64,000 nt of DNA from Pseudomonas oryzihabitans (GCF_006384975.1 NZ_CP021645.1:3128001-3192000); one strand, 5' to 3'; counted from the first letter of the stretch, positions 7,032-15,687 are shown. The notes: generated by a model from the sequence alone, not told the origin. Numbers and translations: made by a program.

Positions 7032-8285
7032 ATGCCGCTCTTCCGTCTGGCCTGGGCCAGCCTGCGCAATCGCCGCGCCACCGCCTTGCTCACCGTCTTC
7101 ACCATCGCCGTCTCGGTAGCCTTGCTGCTGGGGGTCGAGCGCCTGCGCACCGAGGCCAAGGCTAGCTTCGCCAGCACCATCGTCGGCACCGACCTGGTGG
7201 TGGGCGCGCGCTCCGGCGCGGTCAACCTGCTGCTCTATTCAGTGTTCCGCATCGGCAACGCCACCAACAACATCCGCTGGGAAAGCTACGAGAAACTCGC
7301 TGCCGATCCCCGCGTCGCCTGGACCATCCCGCTGTCCCTCGGTGACTCCCACCGCGGCTACCGGGTACTGGGCACCGACGGCAACTACTTCGCCCACTAT
7401 CACTATGGCCGCAACCAACCCCTGCGCCTGGCCCAGGGCCGGCCTTTCGCGGACGTCTTCGAGGTGGTGCTGGGCGCCGAGGTGGCCAAGGCGCTGCACT
7501 ATCGGCTGGGCGACAGGATCGTGCTGGCCCACGGCATCTCCACCATCAGCCTGACCGAGCACAGCGATCACCCCTTCACCGTGGTCGGCATCCTCGCCCC
7601 CACCGGCACCCCGGTCGACCGTACCCTGCACATCCCCCTGACCGGCATGACCGCCCTGCACCTGGATTGGCGCGGTGGCATGCCCGGCCCATCCCTCAGC
7701 GACGCCGAGGTGCGCCAGCGCGACCTCACGCCCAAGGACATCACCGCCGCCCTGGTCGGCCTCAAGAGCCGGGTGGCTACCTTCGCCCTCCAGCGCGCCA
7801 TCAACGACTACAGCGGCGAACCCCTGATGGCCATCCTGCCGGGAGTCGCCCTGCAGGAGCTCTGGGGGCTGCTCGGCACCGCGGAACAGGCGCTGCTGGC
7901 GATGTCGCTGTGCGTGGTGCTCACCGGCCTGGTGGGGATGCTCACCGCTCTGCTCGCCAGTCTCAACGAAAGGCGCCGGGAGATGGCCATCCTGCGCTCG
8001 GTGGGCGCCCAGCCACGCCACCTGTTCGGTCTGCTGCTGGCCGAAGCGCTCGGCCTTACCCTGGCCGGCTGCCTAGGTGGCCTGGCCTTGCTCTACGGCG
8101 CCATCGCCGTCGGACGGCCCTGGCTGCTGGCGGAATACGGCCTGGCATTGCCGCTGGACTGGCCTTCGCTCTACGATTGGCAACTGCTCGGCGGCATCCT
8201 GCTCGCGGCCCTGGTGCTCGGCTGCATCCCGGCCTGGCGTGGTTGTCGCCAGGCCCTAACGGATGGCTTGTCCGTGCGCTTGTAG
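7032..8285 (+). CDS. ABC transporter permease, FtsX/MacB-like
   Basis: A 417-residue inner-membrane protein. One membrane helix is near the N-terminus (TALLTVFTIAVSVALLLGV), then a large periplasmic domain (about 45-275), then three C-terminal helices including ALLAMSLCVVLTGLVGMLTA. The cytoplasmic loop NERRREMAILRSVGA is the coupling element typical of FtsX-family permeases. It pairs with the ATPase ending one base upstream. MacB/LolC-type systems work on substrates at the periplasmic face, which would fit the exported partners on both sides of the operon. Confidence 0.9.
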   Translation: MPLFRLAWASLRNRRATALLTVFTIAVSVALLLGVERLRTEAKASFASTIVGTDLVVGARSGAVNLLLYSVFRIGNATNNIRWESYEKLAADPRVAWTIPLSLGDSHRGYRVLGTDGNYFAHYHYGRNQPLRLAQGRPFADVFEVVLGAEVAKALHYRLGDRIVLAHGISTISLTEHSDHPFTVVGILAPTGTPVDRTLHIPLTGMTALHLDWRGGMPGPSLSDAEVRQRDLTPKDITAALVGLKSRVATFALQRAINDYSGEPLMAILPGVALQELWGLLGTAEQALLAMSLCVVLTGLVGMLTALLASLNERRREMAILRSVGAQPRHLFGLLLAEALGLTLAGCLGGLALLYGAIAVGRPWLLAEYGLALPLDWPSLYDWQLLGGILLAALVLGCIPAWRGCRQALTDGLSVRL

Positions 8286-8298
8286 ACGAGGCTCCACC

Positions 8299-8793
8299 AT
8301 GCGCCTGGTGCTCCTGCTGTTGCTCTGCTGGCTGTCCTGGGCGCAGGCCGAACCCCGCCAACTCGCCTGGCGCGAACTGGTGCCGGCCGATGCACCGCGC
8401 TTCAATCCGGGCAGTATCGACCACGGCCTCGGTGAAGACGGCCCGGCCGCTAGCCAGCCCTGGCCGGACGCCCCTACGGTAGCCGCGCTGGACGGTCAGG
8501 AAGTGCGCCTACCCGGCTACGTGGTGCCACTGATGGTCACCGAAGAAGGCGAAGTCACCGAATTCCTGCTGGTGCCCTACTACGGTGCCTGCATCCATGT
8601 CCCGCCCCCGCCGGGTAACCAGATCGTCTACGTCAAGGGCAGCCACGACCTCTGGCTGTCCAAGCTGCACCTGCCCTACTGGGTGGAAGGCCGCCTGGGC
8701 GTGGGTACCCAGCGCAGCGAGGTAGCGGTCGCCGGCTATTGGTTGCAGGCACAGCGTGTCCTTCCCTACATCCTGAAAGGCGATGGCTCCTGA
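8299..8793 (+). CDS. Exported DUF3299 protein
   Basis: A 164-residue protein with a cleavable signal peptide (MRLVLLLLLCWLSWAQA). The conserved part has a LPGYVVPL segment and the Cys-containing LLVPYYGACIHVPPPPGNQI, both typical of DUF3299. The ATG at 8299 is used because it begins the signal peptide. It is the last gene of the DUF2796-ABC operon, matching PA4066 of the P. aeruginosa cluster. Its function is unknown; the conserved Cys-His-Pro segment could bind metal, which is speculation. Confidence 0.85.
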   Translation: MRLVLLLLLCWLSWAQAEPRQLAWRELVPADAPRFNPGSIDHGLGEDGPAASQPWPDAPTVAALDGQEVRLPGYVVPLMVTEEGEVTEFLLVPYYGACIHVPPPPGNQIVYVKGSHDLWLSKLHLPYWVEGRLGVGTQRSEVAVAGYWLQAQRVLPYILKGDGS

Positions 8794-8810
8794 GGGAGAT
8801 GTCATCTCCC

Positions 8811-8852
8811 TTGAGCGAGATCAAGAGTCCGCCGCATCGCCTTCGCTAGGCT
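8811..8852 (+). promoter_or_regulatory. Anr/FNR-type box and -10 element of ompW
   Basis: TTGAGCGAGATCAA (8811-8824) matches the FNR/Anr consensus TTGAT-N4-ATCAA except for one base. A -10-like TAGGCT lies at 8847-8852, which puts the box centre about 41.5 bases before the predicted start near 8859, the class II activator position. No separate -35 box is needed in this design. It lies 65 bases before the ompW start. OprG, the OmpW homologue of P. aeruginosa, is known to be induced under oxygen limitation. Confidence 0.6.
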
Positions 8853-8888
8853 GCTCCGAGCTTTTTTCAGCGTCTTCGGAGCCCTGCC

Positions 8889-9578
8889 ATGCATCCCCTC
8901 TTCCGTCTCAGTCTGCTCGCCCTCGCCCTGGCCGCCCCCTTCGCCCAGGCCCACGAGGCCGGCGACATCATCCTGCGCGCCGGCGCCATCACCGTGGATC
9001 CCCACGAGCGCAGCTCCGACGTCAAGATCGATCGGGGCGCCCTGAGCGGCGCCAACCTCGGTGGCAAGGCGGCCATGGACAGCGACACCCAACTGGGCCT
9101 CAACGTCGCCTATATGCTCACCGACCACCTGGGCCTCGAGCTGCTGGCGGCCACGCCCTTCGAGCACCAGGTCAACATCAAGGGTACCGGGCTGGACGCC
9201 GCCAATGGCAAGCTGGGCAGCCTCAAGCACCTACCGCCGACCCTGAGCCTGGTCTACTACCCGCTGGATGCCAAGGCGAGATTCCAACCCTATGTCGGCG
9301 CCGGCCTCAACTACACCTGGATCTATGACGAACACGTCGGCAGCGGCGCCAGCGCGGCCGGCTTCGACAATTTCCGCGCCGACAATTCCTGGGGCTGGGC
9401 CGCCCAGGTGGGCGCCGATGTCATGCTCACCGATCGGGTGATGCTCAACGCCCAGATCCGCTACATCGACATCTCGACCACCGCCCACGTCGATAACACC
9501 GCCCTAGGCGCCCGCGCCAAGGTCGATCTGGACGTGGATCCCTGGGTGTACATGGTCGGCCTAGGCTATCGCTTCTAG
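8889..9578 (+). CDS. ompW: OmpW-family outer membrane protein (OprG-like)
   Basis: A 229-residue outer-membrane beta-barrel of eight strands. The signal peptide MHPLFRLSLLALALAAPFAQA is followed by the OmpW start HEAGDIILRAGAITVDP. The protein ends in YRF with a C-terminal aromatic residue, as required for outer-membrane insertion. OmpW proteins carry small hydrophobic molecules. Its place next to the DUF2796 operon and an epimerase gene matches oprG (PA4067). An Anr-like box precedes it. The TAG stop is shared with the first base of a 140-bp palindromic element. Confidence 0.93.
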   Translation: MHPLFRLSLLALALAAPFAQAHEAGDIILRAGAITVDPHERSSDVKIDRGALSGANLGGKAAMDSDTQLGLNVAYMLTDHLGLELLAATPFEHQVNIKGTGLDAANGKLGSLKHLPPTLSLVYYPLDAKARFQPYVGAGLNYTWIYDEHVGSGASAAGFDNFRADNSWGWAAQVGADVMLTDRVMLNAQIRYIDISTTAHVDNTALGARAKVDLDVDPWVYMVGLGYRF

Positions 9579-9717
9579 GTTCTGTACGAAAATGCCTGTG
9601 CTCGGTGATGCTTCGTTGAAAAAGGCTTCGAAATGCTCATTTACCGCTCGTAAACTCCGCTTCCTCAGCCTTTTTCGCCTCGCCTGACCTTCGCTCGGCG
9701 ACTTTTCGTACAGAACC
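9578..9717. repeat. 140-bp palindromic element, copy 1 (MITE-like)
   Basis: The ends are perfect 15-bp inverted repeats (GGTTCTGTACGAAAA). The core carries a segment with GGCTTCGAAATGCTCATTT and CGTAAACTCCGCTTCCTCAGCC that is repeated in inverse orientation at 55669-55808. TA occurs on both outer sides, as expected for a TA target duplication. No ORF is present, so any movement would need a transposase supplied from elsewhere. It lies between convergent genes and probably folds into a strong bidirectional terminator. Confidence 0.75.
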
Positions 9718-9743
9718 TAAGCCAAGGCAGGCGCGCGATCTAT

Positions 9744-9784
9744 CGTAGGTTGGCGCTGAGAAAGCTCCACCGGCGAAGCCCGAC
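9744..9784. repeat. Degenerate GTTGGGCT-type palindromic repeat
   Basis: This stretch resembles the better-preserved copies at 61259-61298 and 62047-62086 (CGTAGGTTGGGCTGAG...GAAGCCCAACG) but with several substitutions. It lies just downstream of copy 1 of the 140-bp element. A further stem, GCCAGGG with CCCTGGC near 9788-9804, sits close to the epimerase stop. Confidence 0.5.
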
Positions 9785-9813
9785 AGGCCAGGGTGTGCCC
9801 CTGGCTCCAGTCG

Positions 9814-10743
9814 CTAGTCCCGCAACAACGCCGCCAATCCAGCGCCCATGCTCGTGGGGCGACTGAAATCGAAGCGCTCGCGCAGGCGGCGGTTATCCGC
9901 CTTCGAATGGCGGATGTCACCCGAACGCGCCGCGCCATGGGTCACCTCTGGCAGGCCACCGAGCACCTGGCCGATCTCGGCCAGCAGAGCGTTCAGGCTG
10001 ATGGTCTCGCCACGTCCGACATTCACCGCACCGGCCGCGACCTCGGGCGCTTCCAGCGCCTGCACCAGGATGTCGACCAGATCGGCCACGTAGACGAAGT
10101 CGCGGGTCTGCTCGCCATCGCCGAACACCATGATCGGCGTCTGGCGCCGCGCCCGCTCGGTGAAGATGCTAATCACCCCCGAATAGGGCGAAGACGGATC
10201 CTGCCGCGGGCCGTAGATGTTGAAGAAACGGAAGATCGCCGGCTCCAGGCCGTGCTGGCGGCGATAGAAATCGAAGTAATACTCGCCGGCCAGCTTGTCG
10301 GCCGCATAGGGCGTGAGCGGCGCCTTGGGTAGCTCTTCGTCAATGGCCTGGCCCTGGCCGTTGGCGCCATATACCGCCGCGCTGGAGGCATAGACCACCC
10401 GCTTGATCCCGGCCTTGCGCATGGCCTCGCAGAGATTCAGGGTGCCGATGAAATTGGCCTTGTGGGTACCGACCGGATCCTCGACGGACGCCTGCACCGA
10501 GGCTACCGCTGCCAGATGCACCACCGCCGCGCAGCCCGCTACCGCGGCTTCCAGCGTCGCGGCATCGGCCACGTCGCCTACCCGCAACTGCAGGCGCTCA
10601 TCGTCGAGACGCAGATTCTCGCGCTTGCCAGTACTGAGGTCGTCCAGTATCCGCACGCGCTGGCCACGGGCTAGCAGCGCATCCGCCAGGTGCGAGCCGA
10701 TGAAACCGGCACCGCCAGTGATCAGAATGGGCGCATCACTCAT
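9814..10743 (-). CDS. NAD-dependent epimerase/dehydratase
   Basis: A 309-residue extended short-chain dehydrogenase. The Rossmann motif GGAGFIGSHL is at residues 10-19, the active-site serine lies in YASSAAVYG, and the catalytic YxxxK is YAADK. The overall look is that of UDP-hexose 4-epimerases and related nucleotide-sugar enzymes, but the exact substrate cannot be assigned. It overlaps the upstream RmlD-like gene by eight bases, so the two form an operon. The position next to ompW equals PA4068 beside oprG. Confidence 0.87.
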   Translation of the reverse strand: MSDAPILITGGAGFIGSHLADALLARGQRVRILDDLSTGKRENLRLDDERLQLRVGDVADAATLEAAVAGCAAVVHLAAVASVQASVEDPVGTHKANFIGTLNLCEAMRKAGIKRVVYASSAAVYGANGQGQAIDEELPKAPLTPYAADKLAGEYYFDFYRRQHGLEPAIFRFFNIYGPRQDPSSPYSGVISIFTERARRQTPIMVFGDGEQTRDFVYVADLVDILVQALEAPEVAAGAVNVGRGETISLNALLAEIGQVLGGLPEVTHGAARSGDIRHSKADNRRLRERFDFSRPTSMGAGLAALLRD

Positions 10744-11635
10744 CGAAACCTACCTCGTCCTGCCGAAAGCCCTGCAACAACGCCGGCAACTCCTGCTGCC
10801 AGCGTCGCGCCTTGATCCCGAAGGTGTTGAGCAGCTTGCGGCTGATCAACACCCCATGTTGTGGCTCCTCCGCGGCATCCGCGCGCTCCTGGTGCGGCAC
10901 GTCCTGCCATTCGCAATGCACCGGCCGGTCGAACTCCTGCCAGAGCGTGGCGAGGGTCTCGGCCAGGCCCAACTCCGAGACCGCTTCCTGGGCCCCGTAG
11001 TGATAGGTCCCCCATAGCGGCGCCCCGCAATCGAGCTGCTTGACGATGGCCAACAGCACCCGGGCGGCATCGCCCACAGTGGTCGGATTGCCACGCCGAT
11101 CGCCCGACCGCGGAACGACCTGCTCGTCATTCATTTGCCGCAGCAGGCGTCCCAGGCGGCCGTCCATCGAGTCGTCCAGCACCCAGCCCAGGCGCAGCAG
11201 GATATGCATCGGGCAGAGAGCACGCACCAGTTGCTCGACCCGCCAGAGCGCCTCACCACGCGCGCCCGGAGGCCGCGGAAGGTCTTTTTCACTATAGCCG
11301 GCTACGCGCGAGCCATCGAAAAGCCGATAACTGGACGGCTGGATCAGCGGAATCTGGTAGTGCTGGCAGAGGCCGGCCAGCCGCTGCACCGCCAGCGCCT
11401 GGCGCTGCATCGTGGCGGGATCGAAATCCGCCGCCTGCAACCAATCGTGGTAATAGGCGAGATTGATCACGGCACCCGGACGGACGCGGTCCAGCGCCTC
11501 GGTCAGGCCGGCGGCATACCAGCCTTCCGCCGGCATTTCAGGAGCGATGAATTCGATGCCTGCTTCGGCACCTGCGGTCAGCAGCGCCTTGCCCAGGGCG
11601 CTCTCCCCGCCCACTACTAGAAGACGCATACGCAT
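10736..11635 (-). CDS. RmlD-like sugar-nucleotide oxidoreductase family protein, catalytic motif degenerate
   Basis: A 299-residue protein of the RmlD/NAD-dependent epimerase superfamily. The N-terminal nucleotide-binding loop is altered (GGESALG at 9-15, with Ser replacing the middle Gly). No YxxxK appears at the expected place after SSYRLFDG, where the sequence reads ARGEALWRVE. It may therefore bind a nucleotide sugar without catalysis, or be a partner of the epimerase it overlaps. An alternative start two codons downstream (Met3) is possible. Similar degenerate homologues next to the epimerase are expected in related Pseudomonas (PA4069). Confidence 0.75.
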   Translation of the reverse strand: MRMRLLVVGGESALGKALLTAGAEAGIEFIAPEMPAEGWYAAGLTEALDRVRPGAVINLAYYHDWLQAADFDPATMQRQALAVQRLAGLCQHYQIPLIQPSSYRLFDGSRVAGYSEKDLPRPPGARGEALWRVEQLVRALCPMHILLRLGWVLDDSMDGRLGRLLRQMNDEQVVPRSGDRRGNPTTVGDAARVLLAIVKQLDCGAPLWGTYHYGAQEAVSELGLAETLATLWQEFDRPVHCEWQDVPHQERADAAEEPQHGVLISRKLLNTFGIKARRWQQELPALLQGFRQDEVGFDE

Positions 11636-11722
11636 GAGTCGAAACAGCCTTCAAACCAGCAAAAACGGACGTCGAGGAATTCGACGCAGACCGGCCAACA
11701 TAGCGCGTCGCGCAGGCCTTGC

Positions 11723-13927
11723 TCAAGCATCGGCCGTGCTCAGGGCGGGCTGCTCACGGGTTTGTTCGCGCAAGGTATGGTTGGCAGCGCTCTTGAGATT
11801 GGGCAGCAACCGGCAGATCAGCGCCAGCTGAGTGCAGACCAGCCGATAGCCATCGTCGTTGCCGTCCGCCGCAGCCTCCAGCTCATCGGCCAGGGTACTT
11901 TCTTCCTCGGCGGTTGGCGGCAGGCTGCGCCGCTCCGCCACTGCGGCGGCGATGGCCTCCATGCCCTCGGCGATCCGGGTTACGGCGCGCTCCACCAGGG
12001 CATCGTGCTCGGCCGCCTCCAACTGACGCCGATGCGCCCCCAGGGCCGACAGATAACCCAGCAGCGTATTGGATAGGGCCAGATAGCGAAAACCGGCTTC
12101 CAGATTGCGGCGGAAATGCCCGGGATCACGCAGCATGTTGGCCAGCGCCGCCGAGAGCGTCGCATCGGCGTTATGGGCATTACGACGTGCCACACGATAG
12201 TCGAGATCGTCGCGCTTGCCGGTCCGATATTGCTCGTGCAGGCGGCGCAGGTAGAGGGCATTGGTGCGTAGCGTGTTGGCCATCACCTGGTGCAACCGTC
12301 GCCCCTGCCAGTCCGGCAAGATGAAGAACACCGCCAGTACTGCGATCAGACAGCCCATCAGGGTGTCCAGCAGGCGCGGCCAGATCAGCATGAAACCATT
12401 GCCCACCTGGTTGAAGCAGAACAGCACCATCAGGGTGATGGCAGCAGTGGCGACGGTGTAGCGATCCGTCCGCGTGATGAAGAACACCAATCCCCCCACC
12501 AGTGCCAGCAGCAGCTGGATTTCCGGCTGGGTGAACAATTCCAGCAAGGCACTGCCCAGCAGCAGCCCGATCACCGTGCCCACGATTCGCTGCACCAGCC
12601 GCACCCGGGTCGCCCCATACTGCGGCCGACAGACGAACACCGTGGTCAACAGGATCCAGTAACCGTTCACCGGATGGATCAGGTGCAACACCCCATAGCC
12701 GATCATCAGCGCCAGGGCCATGCGCAGGCCGTGACGGAACAGCAGCGAGGTCGGCGTGAGTTGTAGACGGATGCGCTGGAAGACTTCCCGCAGCGAGCGC
12801 GCGGACGGGTCGAGCAGACTGGTGTCGAGATCCGCTGCCCCCGAATCGCTGGTGCCCGCTTCGGAAAACTGCCGCTCCAGGGTCGAAAGGTTGTGGCCGA
12901 GCAGATCCAGCGAGCGCAACAGACTGCGCCAGCGCGGATTCTGCTGCTGTTTGAGGTATTCCAGCGACGCCTGTAGATCAATCAATCCCTGCTGGCTCTG
13001 CTGGCCGTACTCGAAGGGCTGACCGAGTCTGATCGCCTCGCCCAGGTTGAAGCAGGCACTGGCCTGCAACTTGAGCAGGCGCTGGCAGCGAAACAGGATA
13101 TCGCTATGGAAGAAGGCCTCGGTGAGCGCACTGTAGGGATAGTGCGACGAGCTGGCACGCTCGTGGATGTCCTGGGCCATGAAATACAGCCGGAAATAGC
13201 GGCCCGAGCGCGCACCGGGCCGCCCCGAGCGGCCGAAGCGATTGAGAATGGTCGCCTTGGCCTGGTTCAGCGCCTGCACCACCTTGCCATTCTGCTGCGC
13301 CAGCAGCACGCGCCGTTGATGCAGGTCGACACCCCGCACCGGCTCGAGCATCTCGGCCTTGAGCTTCAGGAAGATGCCCAGCTCGCCATAGAGCGCGAAC
13401 AGATTCTGGCGCACGGGCTGATGAGCGAACAGCGCGCACCACAGCACCGACAGAACGCCATACCACAGGGCACCAGCTAGCAGATGTGCTGGCTCGTACC
13501 ATAGCGGCATCTGCGTTCCCAGCCGTTGATCCACCCCGATCATGGCGTAGATCGACAGAATCACCGTGGCCTGCGCGATGGACGCATAGCGCTCGCCGAT
13601 GGCGCCGAGCATGGTCAGGCTGAACGTAGCGAGTCCCAGCCCCACCACGAAGATCCAGGGATAGGGGAACAGCAACTCCACCGAGAAGGCCGCTACGGCA
13701 AAACACAGCAGCGTCACCACCAGCGACTTGAGCCGGCCCAGCCAGCTGTCGTCGGTCTCCGCCAGAGCACTGGCGATGATGCCAAGGAACACCGGCGACA
13801 GCGCACGCAGATCGCCCAGCGACCAGCAGACGGCCATGGCGCCACTCAGGGCGACAAAGACGCGCACGCCATAGCTGGCTTTTTCATGCGCCCACAATTG
13901 GCGCAAAGACACTCCGAACAGAGTCAT
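11723..13927 (-). CDS. yccS: YccS-type inner-membrane protein (FUSC family)
   Basis: A 734-residue membrane protein with two clusters of hydrophobic helices, about 20-165 (from VRVFVALSGAMAVCW) and about 400-520 (including LMIGYGVLHLIHPVNGYWIL). Each is followed by a soluble helical region. This duplicated layout is that of YccS/YhfK and aromatic-acid exporter-like FUSC proteins. The sequence NGYWILLTTVFVCRPQYGAT is a hallmark of the YccS group. Its transport substrate is unknown. It stands alone between the RmlD-like gene and katA. Confidence 0.85.
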   Translation of the reverse strand: MTLFGVSLRQLWAHEKASYGVRVFVALSGAMAVCWSLGDLRALSPVFLGIIASALAETDDSWLGRLKSLVVTLLCFAVAAFSVELLFPYPWIFVVGLGLATFSLTMLGAIGERYASIAQATVILSIYAMIGVDQRLGTQMPLWYEPAHLLAGALWYGVLSVLWCALFAHQPVRQNLFALYGELGIFLKLKAEMLEPVRGVDLHQRRVLLAQQNGKVVQALNQAKATILNRFGRSGRPGARSGRYFRLYFMAQDIHERASSSHYPYSALTEAFFHSDILFRCQRLLKLQASACFNLGEAIRLGQPFEYGQQSQQGLIDLQASLEYLKQQQNPRWRSLLRSLDLLGHNLSTLERQFSEAGTSDSGAADLDTSLLDPSARSLREVFQRIRLQLTPTSLLFRHGLRMALALMIGYGVLHLIHPVNGYWILLTTVFVCRPQYGATRVRLVQRIVGTVIGLLLGSALLELFTQPEIQLLLALVGGLVFFITRTDRYTVATAAITLMVLFCFNQVGNGFMLIWPRLLDTLMGCLIAVLAVFFILPDWQGRRLHQVMANTLRTNALYLRRLHEQYRTGKRDDLDYRVARRNAHNADATLSAALANMLRDPGHFRRNLEAGFRYLALSNTLLGYLSALGAHRRQLEAAEHDALVERAVTRIAEGMEAIAAAVAERRSLPPTAEEESTLADELEAAADGNDDGYRLVCTQLALICRLLPNLKSAANHTLREQTREQPALSTADA

Positions 13928-14030
13928 GACGGGAGAGCTAGCCTCGAGTTTTCGCGCTTGATGCGAACCTTAGCATTGCGACGTCGCCAGAGGCGTCCGA
14001 GACAGCCTTTCCACGATTTTTTTAACGGAC

Positions 14031-14063
14031 GAAAAAAAGCCCGGCATCAGCCGGGCCTTTTCT
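14031..14063 (-). terminator. Rho-independent terminator of katA (bidirectional)
   Basis: GCCCGGC (14039-14045) pairs with GCCGGGC (14050-14056) around a 4-base loop. On the minus strand it is followed by seven Ts (14032-14038), just after the katA stop. CTTTTCT on the plus side makes it potentially active in both directions. Confidence 0.85.
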
Positions 14064-14072
14064 AGGCCTGTA

Positions 14073-15530
14073 TCAGGCCACTTCGCTAGGATCTATACCC
14101 AAGCCCTTGGCCACACCCGTGCCGTAGGCAGGGTCGGCCTTGAGGAAATGACCGATCTGGCGCAGCTGGACGCCACGGGTCACCGAACCCAGGGCGCCGA
14201 CGATATTGCCGATCAGCAAGGCCTGCTGGTCAGGGTTCATCAGGCGGAACAGTGCCCCGGCCTGACTGTAATAGTCCTCGTCCACCCGGTGATCGTAGCG
14301 ATCGGCCGGGCCGGCGAAGTTCAGCGCCGGCTCGCGGTATTGCGGCGCCTGCTTGGGCGTATGACCATAGCTGTTCGGCTCGTAGTTGGGCAGGGAACCA
14401 CCATTGCCATCGAAACGCATGGCGCCGTCACGCTGGTTGTTGGCATAAGGGCAGCGCGGGGCGTTGACCGGCAGCTGCTGGTAGTTGGTCCCCACCCGAT
14501 AGCGCTGGGCATCGGCATAGGCGAACACCCGGCCTTGCAACATGCGATCCGGCGACAGGCCCACACCCGGCACCACGTTACTCGGCGCGAAAGACGCCTG
14601 CTCCACTTCGGCGAAGTAGTTCTGTGGATTGCGGTTGAGCTCCAGTACGCCGACTTCCTGCAGCGGATAGTCCTTCTGCGACCACACCTTGGTCACGTCG
14701 AAGGGGTTCTCAACGCGGCCAGCCGCTTCCTGCTCGCTCATCACCTGAATGCACATCGTCCAGCGCGGGAATTCGCCGCGCTCGATGGCCTGGAACAGGT
14801 CGCGCTGGCTGTAATCAGGATCGGTGCCGGCCAAACGGGCCGCCTCGGCCGGCGCCAGGTTCTTGATGCCCTGCTGGCTCTTGAAGTGGAACTTCACGAA
14901 GTGCCGCTCACCCTGGGCATTGATCAGGCTGAAGGTGTGGCTACCGAAGCCATGCATGAAGCGATAGCCATCCGGAATACCGCGATCCGAGAACAGGATG
15001 GTGACCTGGTGCAGCGACTCCGGCGACAGCGACCAGAAATCCCACATCATCTGCGGGCTTTTCAGGTTGCTCCAGGGATCGCGCTTCTGGGTATGGATGA
15101 AGTCCGGAAACTTGAGCGGATCGCGGATGAAGAACACCGGGGTGTTGTTGCCGACGATGTCCCAGTTGCCTTCTTCGGTATAGAACTTCAAGGCGAAACC
15201 TCGGGGATCGCGCTCGGTATCCGCCGATCCCCGCTCACCACCCACGGTGGAGAAACGCAGAATGGTTTCGGTCTGCTTGCCCACGCTGGCGAACAGCTTG
15301 GCGCTGGTCAGGTGCGTGATGTCCTGGGTCACAGTAAAGGTGCCGTAGGCAGCAGAGCCCTTGGCATGAACGCGGCGCTCGGGAATGACTTCGCGATTGA
15401 AGTGCGCCAGCTTCTCGACTAGATGGAAATCGTCGAGCATCAGCGGGCCACGGGGACCGGCGGTGCGAGAATTCTGGTTATCGGCCACCGGTATGCCGCT
15501 GGCAGTGGTAAGGATCTTGGTATCGGTCAC
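14073..15530 (-). CDS. katA: Catalase KatA (heme, small-subunit clade)
   Basis: A 485-residue monofunctional catalase that breaks hydrogen peroxide to water and oxygen. The catalytic His lies in [12 protein letters not shown], the catalytic Asn in [12 protein letters not shown], and the proximal heme ligand Tyr in [11 protein letters not shown]. The length fits clade 3. There is no signal peptide. Downstream it ends at a strong terminator, and its 5' region contains a 22-bp dyad (15597-15618). Lying next to rplQ is the usual place of katA in Pseudomonas. Confidence 0.97.
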   Translation of the reverse strand: MTDTKILTTASGIPVADNQNSRTAGPRGPLMLDDFHLVEKLAHFNREVIPERRVHAKGSAAYGTFTVTQDITHLTSAKLFASVGKQTETILRFSTVGGERGSADTERDPRGFALKFYTEEGNWDIVGNNTPVFFIRDPLKFPDFIHTQKRDPWSNLKSPQMMWDFWSLSPESLHQVTILFSDRGIPDGYRFMHGFGSHTFSLINAQGERHFVKFHFKSQQGIKNLAPAEAARLAGTDPDYSQRDLFQAIERGEFPRWTMCIQVMSEQEAAGRVENPFDVTKVWSQKDYPLQEVGVLELNRNPQNYFAEVEQASFAPSNVVPGVGLSPDRMLQGRVFAYADAQRYRVGTNYQQLPVNAPRCPYANNQRDGAMRFDGNGGSLPNYEPNSYGHTPKQAPQYREPALNFAGPADRYDHRVDEDYYSQAGALFRLMNPDQQALLIGNIVGALGSVTRGVQLRQIGHFLKADPAYGTGVAKGLGIDPSEVA

Positions 15531-15596
15531 GGACTGTCTCCCTCTGGATAGCGTTGGCTAATCGCGCCTGGGAGAAGTATCGCCAAGGCAATACTT

Positions 15597-15618
15597 TAGG
15601 ACTAATTTATTGATCCTA
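15597..15618 (-). promoter_or_regulatory. Candidate operator dyad upstream of katA
   Basis: TAGGA and TCCTA flank a partly symmetrical AT-rich centre (AAT..ATT), with the centre about 77 bases before the katA start. The AT richness stands out from the GC-rich surroundings. KatA genes are often OxyR-controlled, but the OxyR consensus (ATAG-type tetrads) is not clearly matched, so the regulator is unassigned. Confidence 0.35.
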
Positions 15619-15687
15619 GCGACCTGATAGAAATAACCGAAACGCTTTCACTACGGCACCCAAGCCGTCGGCCAAACGCCGGGCATG

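Noticed and set aside
15540..15660. OxyR site upstream of katA
   Set aside because: The four-tetrad ATAG pattern could not be placed with acceptable matches, so only a generic dyad is reported.
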